Counted from the first letter of the stretch, positions 26,970 to 36,806 are shown. The stretch: DNA of 64,000 nucleotides from Skermanella stibiiresistens SB22 (GCF_000576635.1 NZ_AVFL01000011.1:62001-126000); one strand, 5' to 3'. Made by a program: numbers and translations. The notes: generated by a model not told the origin, from the sequence alone.

Positions 26970-28781
26970 ATGCAGTCGACACCCCTCGACAACCAAGAGA
27001 GCACACCCGGCATGGCGCGCTCCGGCGTGCGCATGGCGATCATCTCGAACCGGATGGAGAGCATCGCGCGGAAGATGCAGAACACGCTGTTCCGCACCGC
27101 CCGCTCCGGAGTCCTCAACACGGCGCACGACTTCTCCTGCGTCATCCTGACGGCCGATTGCCAATTGCTGGCCTCGGCGGAAAGCCTGCCGATCCACACC
27201 CTGATCGGTCCCGACCTGATGTGCCAGGCGGTCCGCAAGTATCACCCGGAGCTGAAGGCGGGTGACTGCTTCCTGCACAACAGCCCCTATGAGGGCGACA
27301 GCCACGCCGCCGACCATTGCCTGATCGTGCCGGTGGTGGACGATGGCGGGACGGTGCGTTTCTTCGTGCTCGCCAAGGCGCACCAGGCCGATTGCGGCAA
27401 CTCCAAGCCGACCACCTACATGGGCCACGCCTCCGACGTCTACGAGGAGGGCGCGCTGATCTTCTCGGCGGCCAAGATCCAGTCGGACTACACGGACAAC
27501 CAGGACCTGATCCGCATGTGCCGGACCCGCATCCGGGTGCCGGAGCAGTGGTGGGGCGACTATCTGGCGACCTTGGGCGCCGTCCGGATCGGTGAGCGCG
27601 AGCTTCTCCAGTTGGGCGAGGAGATCGGCTGGGAGGCTCTGGACGACTACGCCGGCGCGTGGTTCGATTATTCCGAGCAGAAGATGATCCAGGCGATCAA
27701 GCGCCTGCCGTCCGGGGAGATCACCGTCCACTCGGCTCACGACCCGTTCCCCGGCGTGCCGGAGGGCATCCCGGTGTCGGTGACGGTCAGGATCGACGCG
27801 GAGGAGGGACGCATCCGGGTCGACCTGCGCGACAATCCCGATTGCCAGCCCTGCGGTCTCAACCTGTCGGAGGGCTGCGCCCGGACAGCCGCGATGATCG
27901 GCATCTACAACGGCCTGATCGACCACGGCGTGCCGCCCAACGCCGGAAGCTTCCGGCGGATCGAGATCGACCTGCGCGAGAACTGCGTGGTCGGCATTCC
28001 GCGCCATCCGTATTCGTGCTCGGTCGCGACCACCAACCTGGCCGACCGGGTCTCCACACCCGTGCAGCGCGCCATCGCCGAGATAGCGCCCGGCTTCGGC
28101 ATGGCGGAGACCGGGCCGATCATGCCGCCGGCCATGGGCGTCATCTCGGGCCGCGATCCCCGCACCGGCGAGGCCTTCGTCAATCAGATCTTCCTGGGCA
28201 TCACCGGCGGGGCGGGCACTCCCGTGACGGACGGCTTCCTGACGATCATCCACGCCGGCAACGCCGGACTGTGCCGTCAGGACAGCATCGAGGTGGACGA
28301 GCTGCATCACCCTCTGTTCGTCAAGGAGCGCCGCCTGATCCCTGACACGGAGGGTCACGGCACGATGCGGGGCTCGCCCTCGATGTACGCGGAATTCGGT
28401 CCGATCGAGGACTGCACCATGCACGTGCTCTACACGGCCGATGGCACGATCCATCCGGCCTTGGGAGCCTGCGAGGGGGGAGCCGGCGGGAAGTCGAAGG
28501 CTTTCAAGCGGGAGCGCGACGGCTCGCTGACCAGCCTGCCCAATTGCCATGGCGCGGTGCTGGACCATGGCGAATTCATAGTCTCCCATTCCGCCGGGGG
28601 CGGCGGCTATGGTCCCGCGATGAGGCGCGATCCGGAGCGCGTCCTGCACGATCTGCGGGAAGGCTGGATCTCGCCCGAGCGGGCCAAGGACATCTATGGC
28701 GTCGTCATCACCGGATCGGCCGAGACGGACACGCTGGCCGTGGACCCCGTGGCGACCCAGGTCCTGCGGGAGACACGCTGA
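26970..28781 (+). CDS. Hydantoinase/oxoprolinase subunit B, copy 2 (HyuB family)
   Basis: 603 residues, co-linear with the preceding HyuB: LFRTARSGVLNTAHDFSCV, FLHNSPYEGDSHAADH, NPDCQPCGLNLS, SAGGGGYGPAMRRDPERV. Differences cluster in the N-terminal 20 residues and around residues 180-215 and 285-300. GAGGA precedes the ATG. A strong hairpin terminator follows the stop, ending the hyu operon. It arose by tandem gene duplication. Both copies keep the family motifs, so there is no sign that one is decaying. Confidence 0.92.
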   Translation: MQSTPLDNQESTPGMARSGVRMAIISNRMESIARKMQNTLFRTARSGVLNTAHDFSCVILTADCQLLASAESLPIHTLIGPDLMCQAVRKYHPELKAGDCFLHNSPYEGDSHAADHCLIVPVVDDGGTVRFFVLAKAHQADCGNSKPTTYMGHASDVYEEGALIFSAAKIQSDYTDNQDLIRMCRTRIRVPEQWWGDYLATLGAVRIGERELLQLGEEIGWEALDDYAGAWFDYSEQKMIQAIKRLPSGEITVHSAHDPFPGVPEGIPVSVTVRIDAEEGRIRVDLRDNPDCQPCGLNLSEGCARTAAMIGIYNGLIDHGVPPNAGSFRRIEIDLRENCVVGIPRHPYSCSVATTNLADRVSTPVQRAIAEIAPGFGMAETGPIMPPAMGVISGRDPRTGEAFVNQIFLGITGGAGTPVTDGFLTIIHAGNAGLCRQDSIEVDELHHPLFVKERRLIPDTEGHGTMRGSPSMYAEFGPIEDCTMHVLYTADGTIHPALGACEGGAGGKSKAFKRERDGSLTSLPNCHGAVLDHGEFIVSHSAGGGGYGPAMRRDPERVLHDLREGWISPERAKDIYGVVITGSAETDTLAVDPVATQVLRETR

Positions 28782-28786
28782 CTGGG

Positions 28787-28816
28787 GCGGGGGATCGGCG
28801 CCGATCCCCCGCTTTT
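28787..28816 (+). terminator. Rho-independent terminator of the hyu operon
   Basis: Perfect inverted repeat GCGGGGGATCGG / CCGATCCCCCGC followed by TTTT, starting 6 bases after the second hyuB stop. Confidence 0.85.
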
Positions 28817-28907
28817 GGGTTGCTAGATCCTCCCTCGCGCGGCAACTTCCCGGTGCTGTTCGAAAAAGCCCGATCGATCAACGAGTTCGGGTAAAATTTG
28901 AGGGGGA

Positions 28908-29795
28908 ATGACGAAGATGTTCGTGACCGCGCGGGATGGAACCCGGCTGCATGTCGAGGAGGCGGGCGAGGGGACGCCCATCCTGTTCATCCACGAGTTC
29001 GGCGGCGACCACAGGAGCTGGGAACCGCAGGTGCGCTTCCTCAGCCGGCGCCACCGCTGCGTCGTCTACGCCGCGCGAGGCTATGCGCCGTCGGACATTC
29101 CGACGGACATCGATTCATATTCCCAGGCGATCGCCGCCGAGGACGCCTTGGCGGTGCTCGATGGCCTGGGAATCGACAAGGCGCATGTCGTCGGTCTGTC
29201 GATGGGTGCTTTCGCCACGCTGCATTTCGGGCTGAGGTTTCCGGAACGGGCGCTCTCGCTGACCGTGGCCGGGGCGGGCTATGGCTCCGAAAAGGCGTTC
29301 GAGGAGCATTTCCGCGATCTTTCGCGCCAAGTCGCGGCGAACTTCGAAACCCAGGGGTCGGAGGTGTTCTCCCGGATCTACGCGTCGGGTGCCAGCCGCG
29401 TGCAGTTCCAGAACAAGGACCCTCGTGGCTGGGAGGAGTTCGCCAACCGTCTCGCCAGCCATTCGAACGTCGGTTCCGCCTTGACCATGCGCGGGGTTCA
29501 GGCGCGCCGGCCGTCACTCTACGACTTGGAGGACGAGTTCCGGCGCATGATGGTGCCGACCCTGGTGATGGCCGGCGACGAGGACGACCACTGTCTCCAG
29601 CCGGGCATTTTCCTCAAGAGGACGATCCCAGCCAGCGGCTTGTCGGTCTTTCCCAAGACCGGCCATACGCTGAACCTGGAGGAGCCGCAGTTGTTCAACA
29701 CGCTGCTGTCCGAGTTCGTGGCCCAGGTGGAGGCCGGCCGCTGGACGCCGCGCGATCCGCGCGCCATCGCCAGCGAGATCATGCGGACCGACTGA
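28908..29795 (+). CDS. Alpha/beta hydrolase (lactonase/esterase-like)
   Basis: 295 residues of the alpha/beta hydrolase fold. Nucleophile elbow GLSMGA (Ser98), oxyanion region IHEFGGDHRSW, acid in MAGDEDDHC and catalytic His in FPKTGHTLNLEEP. Related in style to 3-oxoadipate enol-lactonase-like enzymes, but the substrate is not assignable. It lies after the hyu terminator with its own GAGGGGG ribosome site. ATG 28917 is an alternative start with better spacing. Its location suggests a linked hydrolytic step, but separate transcription is possible. Confidence 0.85.
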   Translation: MTKMFVTARDGTRLHVEEAGEGTPILFIHEFGGDHRSWEPQVRFLSRRHRCVVYAARGYAPSDIPTDIDSYSQAIAAEDALAVLDGLGIDKAHVVGLSMGAFATLHFGLRFPERALSLTVAGAGYGSEKAFEEHFRDLSRQVAANFETQGSEVFSRIYASGASRVQFQNKDPRGWEEFANRLASHSNVGSALTMRGVQARRPSLYDLEDEFRRMMVPTLVMAGDEDDHCLQPGIFLKRTIPASGLSVFPKTGHTLNLEEPQLFNTLLSEFVAQVEAGRWTPRDPRAIASEIMRTD

Positions 29796-29816
29796 GGCCG
29801 CTCACCTGAACGGGGG

Positions 29817-30326
29817 TCACTTCAGCAAGTCGATGACCCCGAGGATCGTGTCGGGCTCCGGCCCATAGCGGCACATCGGGATGTCGATCGATTCGAACTG
29901 GCGGTGCTCGCGGCCAGCGTAGAGCAGCGGGCCCCGGCACCGCCAGCATTTTCCCGCCGCGAGCACGCGGGTGAAATAACTGTGAAGATGCTCGCTGATG
30001 GCGCCCTGACTGGTGGAGGTGATGACCTCCCCCGTGGCGTTGTGCCCAATGATCTGGATCGCCCGCTCGCCATAGAGGCGCAATTGGAATGAGCCACAGT
30101 CGAGCGCCTTGACGATGTATATGTTGCTGGCGAGAGCCGGGTGGCTGGTGATATCGAAGGCGGACCACTGTGGGATGCCGTCGACGCTGACCTTTTCCCA
30201 CCACCGAAACAATTGCTCCGTCAAGCGGCTTTGGAATGGGGACCGGGCGACTACAGTGGAGTCAACCACTTCTTCGGCGATTCCAAAACTATTCACCGTA
30301 ATTTGCTTCAAATCATTGAGGAGCAT
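29817..30326 (-). CDS. Small PAS-domain protein (PAS_5 type)
   Basis: 169 residues consisting essentially of one PAS-like domain, with features typical of the PAS_5 family: WWEKVSVDGIPQWSAFDI near 42-59, then FQLRLYGERAIQIIGHNATGE and a C-terminal CRYGPEPDTILGVIDLL strand. No output domain, signal peptide or membrane segment is visible. Such orphan PAS proteins are common in alphaproteobacteria and mostly uncharacterised. It converges on the alpha/beta hydrolase gene. Confidence 0.8.
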   Translation of the reverse strand: MLLNDLKQITVNSFGIAEEVVDSTVVARSPFQSRLTEQLFRWWEKVSVDGIPQWSAFDITSHPALASNIYIVKALDCGSFQLRLYGERAIQIIGHNATGEVITSTSQGAISEHLHSYFTRVLAAGKCWRCRGPLLYAGREHRQFESIDIPMCRYGPEPDTILGVIDLLK

Positions 30327-30711
30327 GTCGATCCGGAGCGAACAGCTTGACTGATCATCACTATGGCATGTCCGACATTAATGTAACGTTAGTTGAATTG
30401 CCAAGCTCGGATGCCGTGATGGCGACCTTCGGATGATGTTTTCGCGGAGTTGAGCAGTAGGCGCTGACTCGACCCAGCCAACGGACCGGTGATCCATCTC
30501 GCTCGACCCCTAGGGCATGAACCTCCTGTTATCGAACCGCGGGGCTCCGAATAGCTGATAATAGACCCAGGCGACACTTCGGAATCGAAACCCAGCCATG
30601 CGTCAGACGCGACTGCAAATCATTCGCGTTCTCTGGCGCGACTAGGCTTCGAGGTTTAAGACTGGCTGATCGCCGCCGTTTCGACGGGTTGGCCAAGCAG
30701 CAGAGGTCGTC
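30327..30711. other. Intergenic region upstream of the iron transporter
   Basis: 385 bases without a supported gene between the PAS protein and the divergent iron-binding protein gene. The only structure I trust is a Fur-box-like sequence at 30612-30630. The part around 30327-30400 is A+T-rich and probably carries the PAS gene promoter. Confidence 0.5.
30612..30630. promoter_or_regulatory. Fur-box-like operator before fbpA-like gene
   Basis: Read on the minus strand this is AACGCGAATGATTTGCAGT, which matches the classical Fur 19-mer (AATGAGAATGATTATCATT) at 13 of 19 positions. It lies about 80-100 bases before the start of an iron(III)-type binding-protein gene, the expected place for iron repression. 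Confidence 0.5.
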
Positions 30712-31743
30712 ATGAAAAAGTCCTTGCCGAGTTTCGCGAGCGTCCTGGCGCTGGGTGCTTTTCTGGTCGGTTCACCCCTGATGGCGGTGTCGGCGCTGGC
30801 GCAGGGCGCCGACGCGGACGGCATCATCATCTACAACGCCCAGCACGCCAGCCTGACCCAGGCTTGGGCGGATGGCTTCACCCGGGACACAGGCATCAAG
30901 GTGACGCTGCGGAAGGGCAGCGACATGGAGTTGGGCAACCAGATCGTTCAGGAGGGGGCCGCTTCCCCGGCCGACGTGTTCGTGACGGAGAATTCGCCCG
31001 CCATGGCGCTGGTCGATGGCGCCGGCTTGTTCGCCCCGCTGGCCGCCGACACGATCGCCCAGGTGCCGCCGGAATACCAGCCGGCCAATGGCCGCTGGAT
31101 CGGTGTCGCCGCGCGGTCGACCGTGTTCGCCTATGACAAGAACAAGCTGACACCGGCCCAGCTGCCGAAGTCGCTGCTCGACCTAGCCGATCCCAGTTGG
31201 AGCGGCCGGTGGGGAGCGTCGCCGTCGGGAGCCGACTTCCAGGCGATCGTCAGCGCGCTGCTGGAACTGAAGGGCGAGGCGGTCACGTCGTCCTGGCTCA
31301 AGGCGATGAAGGCCGGTGTCAAGCCCTACCGCGGCAACAGCGTCGCCATGAAGGCGGTCAACGCGGGTGAGATCGAGGGCGCTGTGATCTATCACTACTA
31401 CTGGTTCGGCGATCAGGCCAAGACCGGCGAGAACAGCAAGAACGTGGCGCTGCATTACTTCCGCAAGGGCGATCCTGGCGCCTTCGTCAGCGTCTCCGGC
31501 GCCGGGGTGCTGGCGTCCAGCAAGCATCAGGCGCAGGCCCAAGCCTTCGTCAAATGGGTCACCGGCAAGGGTGGTCAGGAAATCCTCCGCGATGGTGACA
31601 GCTTCGAATACGCGGTGGGCGTCGGCGCGCGGTCCAATCCCAAGCTGGAGCCCCTGGCCAAGCTCCAGGCGCCCAAGGTCGAGGCGTCCAAGCTGAACAA
31701 CAAGACGGTCACCGACCTGATGACTTCCGCTGGATTGCTGTGA
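30712..31743 (+). CDS. Periplasmic iron(III)-binding protein, FbpA/AfuA family
   Basis: 343 residues with a Sec signal peptide (MKKSLPSFASVLALGAFLVG, cleavage after ALAQG near residue 32). The mature protein starts with IIIYNAQHASLTQAW, typical of ferric-binding proteins, and contains the tyrosine cluster YHYYWFGD near residue 226-233, which supplies the two adjacent Fe-ligating Tyr residues in this family. Followed by a two-domain permease and an ATPase, forming a complete importer. A Fur-like site upstream supports an iron role. Confidence 0.88.
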   Translation: MKKSLPSFASVLALGAFLVGSPLMAVSALAQGADADGIIIYNAQHASLTQAWADGFTRDTGIKVTLRKGSDMELGNQIVQEGAASPADVFVTENSPAMALVDGAGLFAPLAADTIAQVPPEYQPANGRWIGVAARSTVFAYDKNKLTPAQLPKSLLDLADPSWSGRWGASPSGADFQAIVSALLELKGEAVTSSWLKAMKAGVKPYRGNSVAMKAVNAGEIEGAVIYHYYWFGDQAKTGENSKNVALHYFRKGDPGAFVSVSGAGVLASSKHQAQAQAFVKWVTGKGGQEILRDGDSFEYAVGVGARSNPKLEPLAKLQAPKVEASKLNNKTVTDLMTSAGLL

Positions 31744-31865
31744 CGCCAAGGCGTAGGGGGTTCCCTGGGAACCGCCGTCGGGGAGTTTGAACAACGGCAT
31801 CGTTATCACCATCGAGCGGCGAGGTCTCCTCGCCTCTCCTGAACGCCGACGGCTGGCGGAGCCGG

Positions 31866-33380
31866 TTGCCGAGATCATCGGTGACCGGCGTCGCCACGCT
31901 CGTCTCGATGGCGGCGCTGCTGCCGCTGGGGTTCGTCGTCTGGATCACCATCCAGACCGGGTGGCAAACCGCCATCGCGATGGTGTTCCGCGCGCGGGTC
32001 GGCGAGCTGCTGGTCAACACGCTCCTGCTGGAGGCCTGGACGGTTCCGCTGACGATCGTCCTGGCGATGACGCTGGCGTGGCTGACCGAGCGGACCAACC
32101 TGCCGGGAGCGCGGGTCTGGGCTTGGCTGGCGGTGGCTCCGCTGGCGGTGCCGGCCTTCGTCCACAGCTATGCCTGGATCAGCGTGGCGCCGGGGCTGCA
32201 TGGCTTGCCGGCGGGGGTCCTGATCTCCGTCCTGGCGTATTTCCCGTTCCTATATCTGCCCATCGCGGCGCAGCTCCGCCGGCTCGATCCAGCCGCAGAG
32301 GATGTCGCGGCGTCGCTCGGGCTCGGTCCGTGGAGCGTCTTCTTCCGGGTCGTGCTGCCACAGACCCGGTTCGCCATCTGCGGCGGATCGCTGCTGGTCG
32401 GGCTGCATTTGCTCGCGGAATACGGCCTCTACGTCATGATCCGGTTCGACACCTTCACCACCGCGATCATGGACCAATTCCAGTCGGCCTACAGCGGCCC
32501 GGCGGCGAACATGCTGGCGGGGGTGCTGGTGCTGTGCTGCCTGGGTGTGCTCGGGCTTGAGGCGCGGATCCGGGGCGACGAGCGCTATGCCCGCGTCGGC
32601 TCCGGCTCGGCCCGGATGCCGGACCGGCGGCGACTGGGGCGGGCGACGGTCCCGTGCCTGCTCATCCCCGCCTTGACCGCGGTCCTGTCGTTGGGCGTGC
32701 CGCTGTTCACCCTGGGACGGTGGCTGGAGTTCGGCGGGGCTGCGGTCTGGCGGATGGAGGCCATTGGGCCGGCGTTGGTCCAGACCCTGCTGCTGGCGGT
32801 GGCCGGCGCCGTCCTGGCGACCCTCGCGGCGGCGCCGATGGCGTGGCTGTCGGTCCGGTTTCCCGGACGCCGGCAACGGGCGTTGGAAGTCTGCCACTAT
32901 CACGTCGGCGCCTTGCCCGGCGTCGTGGTGGCGCTGGCCCTGGTCGCCATCACGGTGCGGGTGGCGATGCCGCTCTACCAGACGGTGTTCACGGTGCTGT
33001 TCGCCTACGCCCTGATGTTCCTGCCGCGGGCGCTGGTGGGCTTGCGGGCCAGCATCGCGCAGGCCCCGGTCGAGTTGGAGCGCGCCGCGATGGCGCTGGG
33101 GCGCACGCCGTTCCAGTCCGTCCGGCAGGTCACGATGCGGCTGGCGGCCCCCGGCGCCGCCGTCGGCATGGCGCTGGTGGCGCTGGGTATCACGACCGAG
33201 TTGACCGCCACGCTGATGCTGGCTCCCAACGGGACGACGACACTGGCGACCGAGTTCTGGTCGCTCACCGGCGAGATCGACTACGCGGCGGCGGCGCCCT
33301 ATGCCCTGATGATGGTGGTGGCGTCGCTGCCGCTGACCTTCCTGCTTCACGCGCAATCCAGACGAGCGGCCGGACGATGA
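31866..33380 (+). CDS. Iron(III) ABC transporter permease, FbpB type
   Basis: 504 residues with about 12 membrane segments in two homologous halves, as in FbpB/AfuB. Both EAA loops are visible: [22 protein letters not shown] and [20 protein letters not shown]. The TTG start is preceded by GGAG; a GTG five codons later is an alternative. Its stop codon overlaps the ATPase start (ATGA), indicating coupled translation. A 122-base gap separates it from the binding-protein gene. Confidence 0.88.
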   Translation: MPRSSVTGVATLVSMAALLPLGFVVWITIQTGWQTAIAMVFRARVGELLVNTLLLEAWTVPLTIVLAMTLAWLTERTNLPGARVWAWLAVAPLAVPAFVHSYAWISVAPGLHGLPAGVLISVLAYFPFLYLPIAAQLRRLDPAAEDVAASLGLGPWSVFFRVVLPQTRFAICGGSLLVGLHLLAEYGLYVMIRFDTFTTAIMDQFQSAYSGPAANMLAGVLVLCCLGVLGLEARIRGDERYARVGSGSARMPDRRRLGRATVPCLLIPALTAVLSLGVPLFTLGRWLEFGGAAVWRMEAIGPALVQTLLLAVAGAVLATLAAAPMAWLSVRFPGRRQRALEVCHYHVGALPGVVVALALVAITVRVAMPLYQTVFTVLFAYALMFLPRALVGLRASIAQAPVELERAAMALGRTPFQSVRQVTMRLAAPGAAVGMALVALGITTELTATLMLAPNGTTTLATEFWSLTGEIDYAAAAPYALMMVVASLPLTFLLHAQSRRAAGR

Positions 33381-34474
33381 CTTTTCTCCAGCTCCAGGGC
33401 GTTGGCAAACGATATGGCGGAACGCCGGCGCTCGACGGCATCGGGTTCGACGTGCCGCCTGGCGGGCGAACCGCCATCGTCGGTCCCTCCGGCTCGGGCA
33501 AGACGACGCTGCTGCGGATCATCGCCGGCTTCGAGGCGCCGGACGTGGGCCGCGTGACGATGGGCGGGCAGGTGTTGGCCGAAGGTCCGGCCATCGTCCC
33601 GGCCCATCTGCGCGGCATCGGCTTCGTGCCGCAGGACGGCGCCTTGTTCCCGCATCTGAGCGTCGCCGACAACATCGGTTTTGGTTTGGCCCGCGGCATG
33701 GTTGGCCGTGAAACCCGTGTCCGGGACCTGATGGACATGGTCGAACTCGACCGGGCCATGGCGGAGCGGCGGCCGCACGAGTTGTCGGGCGGTCAGCAGC
33801 AGCGGGTGGCGCTGGCCCGGGCGCTCGCCCGCCAGCCCAAGCTGATGCTGTTGGACGAGCCTTTCTCGGCGCTGGACACCCGCCTGCGGGAGACCATGCG
33901 GAAGGCGGTCGCCAAGGTGCTGCGCGCGGCTGGTGTCACCACCATCCTGGTCACCCACGACCAGACGGAGGCGTTGTCCTTCGCCGATCAGGTCGCGGTC
34001 CTGCGCGACGGTCGGCTGACGCAGGTCGGCTCGCCGCGCGAGCTTTACCTCCGTCCGAGCGACCGGGATACCGCGGCCTTCCTGGGCGACGTCATCCTGT
34101 TGCCGGCCGACCTAGGCGACGACTGTGTTGTATGCGGGTTGGGCCGCCTGCCAGCCGACGTGGGTGGCCGGAGGGGCAGGGCGGAGATCATGCTGAGACC
34201 GGAGCAGGTGCGGCTGACCCCCATGGCGCCGGGCCAGGCCGACCCATCCCCGTGCCAGGGCGAGGTGGTGGACGTGGAGTTCGGCGGCGCCGTCTCGATG
34301 GTTCGCGTCTCGGTCAGGGGCGGAGCCGGGACGGCTTGGTCGGACACCGAGTTGTGGATCCGTAGCTCGAGCGTCGACCTGCCCGCCGTCGGCGCGCTGG
34401 TGGGGATATCGATCCTTGGCGGCGTTCATGTCTTCGATCAGCCGGCGACGGGGCGGACTCTCAGGGCCGGGTGA
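33377..34474 (+). CDS. Iron(III) ABC transporter ATP-binding protein, FbpC type
   Basis: 365 residues. Walker [11 protein letters not shown]-loop [11 protein letters not shown], signature [15 protein letters not shown], Walker [13 protein letters not shown] and H-loop LVTHDQTEA are intact, followed by a TOBE-like C-terminal domain ([10 protein letters not shown] near 270). It energises import by the preceding permease. The final 14 bases overlap the convergent receiver-phosphatase gene. Confidence 0.9.
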   Translation: MTFLQLQGVGKRYGGTPALDGIGFDVPPGGRTAIVGPSGSGKTTLLRIIAGFEAPDVGRVTMGGQVLAEGPAIVPAHLRGIGFVPQDGALFPHLSVADNIGFGLARGMVGRETRVRDLMDMVELDRAMAERRPHELSGGQQQRVALARALARQPKLMLLDEPFSALDTRLRETMRKAVAKVLRAAGVTTILVTHDQTEALSFADQVAVLRDGRLTQVGSPRELYLRPSDRDTAAFLGDVILLPADLGDDCVVCGLGRLPADVGGRRGRAEIMLRPEQVRLTPMAPGQADPSPCQGEVVDVEFGGAVSMVRVSVRGGAGTAWSDTELWIRSSSVDLPAVGALVGISILGGVHVFDQPATGRTLRAG

Positions 34475-35699
34475 TCCAGATGGCCGTCAGATCATCCTGG
34501 ACACGCATCCCCGAAGTCTTGAGGACGTCGGCGACGATCGGGATGAGCGGCCCGATGGGGAAATCCCGATGTTCGATGATAAGGTCCAGCAATCCGGGTT
34601 CCCCCAGCATCGCGCCGGTGGGTGACCGGCATTCCACCAGCGCGTCGCTGTAGATGAACAGGAACGAGCCCGAGGGAAAGGGTTCTGTGATGTTCTCGTA
34701 GACCTCACCCTCGCAAATCCCCAGGAAGACGCCGCTGCCGTCCAGCAGGCGCAGGCCTTCGGCGTCGCCGATCACCGGATTCGTGGTGCCCGCCGCCGCG
34801 AAGGTCAGGAGGTCGGCGGACGTGTCGATGACGCCGTAGAGAGCCGTGGCGAAATGGCCGAGCGGCAGCATCCCCAGGAGCCCGGCGGAGAGCTTGGCCA
34901 GCATCGCGGCGGGGTCCAGGGAGAGGGCGCGGACATCTTCGCGGGTGATCAGGGTGTGCAGTCTGAAGGTATTGATCGCGGCCGGGATGCCATGGCCGGA
35001 AAAGTCGGCAATCAAGACGCCGATGCGGTTTTCGTCGATCTCGAACATGGTCCAGAAGTCGCCGCCGATCTCGTTGCAGGGTTGGAAATGGACGGCGATA
35101 TCGAGATTGTGCTTGGCGGCGAGTGCCGCGATCGCCTCCTCCTCGGGTGCTATTCCGACCTGCATCGCCTGCGCCATTCGCAGGTCCTTCTCGACGCGCT
35201 CACGGAACTCCCTCAATTCCTGGATGATGGCGCGCCGTTCCAGATGATAGCGGACGCGGGCTATGCATTCGCCGGGGTTGATCGGCTTGCTGAGGACATC
35301 GTTGGCGCCGGCCCGGAAGCAGATCGTTCGAAGTATGTCGCTGGTCACGACGGTCTGGACCAGGATCGACAGGTCCATCTGCGATTTCTTCCGCCGCAAC
35401 CGCTCGCAGACTTCGATGCCGTCCATGTCGGGCAGGGTGATATCGATGAGGACGAGGTCGGGAGCGAAGGTTTCCACCATGTCCAAAGCCTCCTGGCCAC
35501 CGCTGGCGAAGGCGACTTGGTGGATGCCGGCCCATAGGAGAAATCGGGCCAGCGTCTTTTGATTGAACTTGCTTTCGTCAACAACCAGCACGCGCCGGTC
35601 CTCCAGCGGTATGCCAAGGTCGATGCCATACAGATTGCGCGTCGGATCGTCCGCGCCGACGATCGCCGCCACCGCCGGGATCACCGGGTCATTTGTCAT
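34461..35699 (-). CDS. Response regulator with PP2C/SpoIIE-type phosphatase output (RsbU-like)
   Basis: 412 residues: receiver at about 30-150 (VLVVDESKF, phospho-acceptor Asp in LIDITLPDMDG, Lys in SKPIN), a short coiled linker (LREFRERVEKDLRMAQAMQ), and a SpoIIE/RsbU-type Ser phosphatase domain with GGDFWTMFEID and VLIADFSGHGIPA carrying the metal-binding Asp residues. By family knowledge it dephosphorylates a STAS anti-anti-sigma protein; a STAS protein and an HATPase kinase lie immediately upstream in the same operon. The start overlaps the end of the HATPase gene by 11 bases. Confidence 0.9.
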   Translation of the reverse strand: MTNDPVIPAVAAIVGADDPTRNLYGIDLGIPLEDRRVLVVDESKFNQKTLARFLLWAGIHQVAFASGGQEALDMVETFAPDLVLIDITLPDMDGIEVCERLRRKKSQMDLSILVQTVVTSDILRTICFRAGANDVLSKPINPGECIARVRYHLERRAIIQELREFRERVEKDLRMAQAMQVGIAPEEEAIAALAAKHNLDIAVHFQPCNEIGGDFWTMFEIDENRIGVLIADFSGHGIPAAINTFRLHTLITREDVRALSLDPAAMLAKLSAGLLGMLPLGHFATALYGVIDTSADLLTFAAAGTTNPVIGDAEGLRLLDGSGVFLGICEGEVYENITEPFPSGSFLFIYSDALVECRSPTGAMLGEPGLLDLIIEHRDFPIGPLIPIVADVLKTSGMRVQDDLTAIWITRP

Positions 35700-36462
35700 G
35701 GGCGAACCACATGACGGTGCGGCGTCCTCCATCGTGGGTGACGACATCGGTCGCGATGGATCGGACGATACCCAAACCCCGGCCAAAGGAACCCGTGGCT
35801 TCCGGCATCGCCTCCGCGGTGTCGGACCGGAAGCCGTTTCCCTGATCCATGACCGAAAGCGACAGACCGGCGCCATCCCAGCCGGCGGCGATGTCGATCC
35901 AGCGCCCGCCGCGCTCGGGTTCGGCCAAGCGCTCGCGAAGGTGCGCGCAGTATGTCTCGTACTGCTCGGGCCGCGCTTTCAGGTGGCTCTCGATCTCCAG
36001 GTTGCCATGGAGGATGGCGTTGGCGACGATCTCGTGCAGGGCGATCTCGACTTGGAACCTCGATGACTCCGGCAGCACTCCGCGATATGCGAGCGCGTCA
36101 CAGACCAGCTTGGCGCATTCCACCTTGAACGCCGTGGCTGTCGTGACGCTGAGCCTGAAGGTGTTGGCTCCCCCATCAGACATCAACCGGTCCGTCAACC
36201 CGGTGCGGCTTCCGCTCTCGGGGAACTCCACGACGATCCGGTGGGGACCATAGAGGATGGAACTCAGCCGTTCCGTCGTCATGTTTCCCAGCAGCAGGAT
36301 CGGAACCTCGGCCGATCGTTCATTGGTCCGCGATGCCGCCGGGTGGCCCAGGGTGAAGCGGATCAGGTGAGCGGCACCGAGGCCGATATCGGACAGGACG
36401 GCGTTCACCCGCTCCATATCGGTTCCCGCCGCGACCGCGATCGGGTCGTTCCGATCGGACAT
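35689..36462 (-). CDS. HATPase_c serine kinase, RsbW/anti-sigma-factor-like
   Basis: 257 residues. The C-terminal half is a GHKL ATPase with N-box ALHEIVANAILHGN, G1 box DQGNGF and G2 region GRGLGIVRSIATDV, as in RsbW/SpoIIAB serine kinases. The N-terminal 120 residues are an extra domain without a motif I recognise. It would bind and phosphorylate the STAS partner encoded 3 bases upstream. Whether it controls a sigma factor is unknown, since none is encoded nearby. Confidence 0.85.
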   Translation of the reverse strand: MSDRNDPIAVAAGTDMERVNAVLSDIGLGAAHLIRFTLGHPAASRTNERSAEVPILLLGNMTTERLSSILYGPHRIVVEFPESGSRTGLTDRLMSDGGANTFRLSVTTATAFKVECAKLVCDALAYRGVLPESSRFQVEIALHEIVANAILHGNLEIESHLKARPEQYETYCAHLRERLAEPERGGRWIDIAAGWDGAGLSLSVMDQGNGFRSDTAEAMPEATGSFGRGLGIVRSIATDVVTHDGGRRTVMWFAHDK

Positions 36463-36465
36463 GGG

Positions 36466-36771
36466 TCAGTCCACTATCGTGAACATTTTGTGGAATTTGG
36501 CGACCTGCATCACGCGCATGACGTCGTTGCGGGCACCCCGTATGCTGAATGACAGCTTTTTCTTGCGCGCCGTATCGCGGGCGATGATGAACATGCCCAA
36601 TCCCGATGAGTCGACGAAATCCAGCCGGCTGAGATCGAAGACGATCTCATGACCTTCCTCGCCCTCGAAGACGTTGATCACGTTCCGGAAATCATCGTGA
36701 TCCGCGAACGTGATCCGACCGATCAGCGCGATCTCGGTCTTGCCTGTTTTCTTCTCGATGTCGAAATTCAT
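36466..36771 (-). CDS. STAS-domain anti-sigma factor antagonist (RsbV/SpoIIAA-like)
   Basis: 101 residues, single STAS domain. The phosphorylatable Ser lies in DFVDSSGLGMF (Ser55 by comparison with SpoIIAA). It is first in a tight three-gene partner-switching module (STAS, HATPase kinase, receiver-phosphatase), all on the minus strand and spaced 3 bases or overlapping. The patatin-like gene ends 35 bases upstream and may be in the same transcript. Confidence 0.9.
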   Translation of the reverse strand: MNFDIEKKTGKTEIALIGRITFADHDDFRNVINVFEGEEGHEIVFDLSRLDFVDSSGLGMFIIARDTARKKKLSFSIRGARNDVMRVMQVAKFHKMFTIVD

Positions 36772-36806
36772 GATGAGTTCGTTCCTCTCACTAGATCGCG
36801 GCTTGT

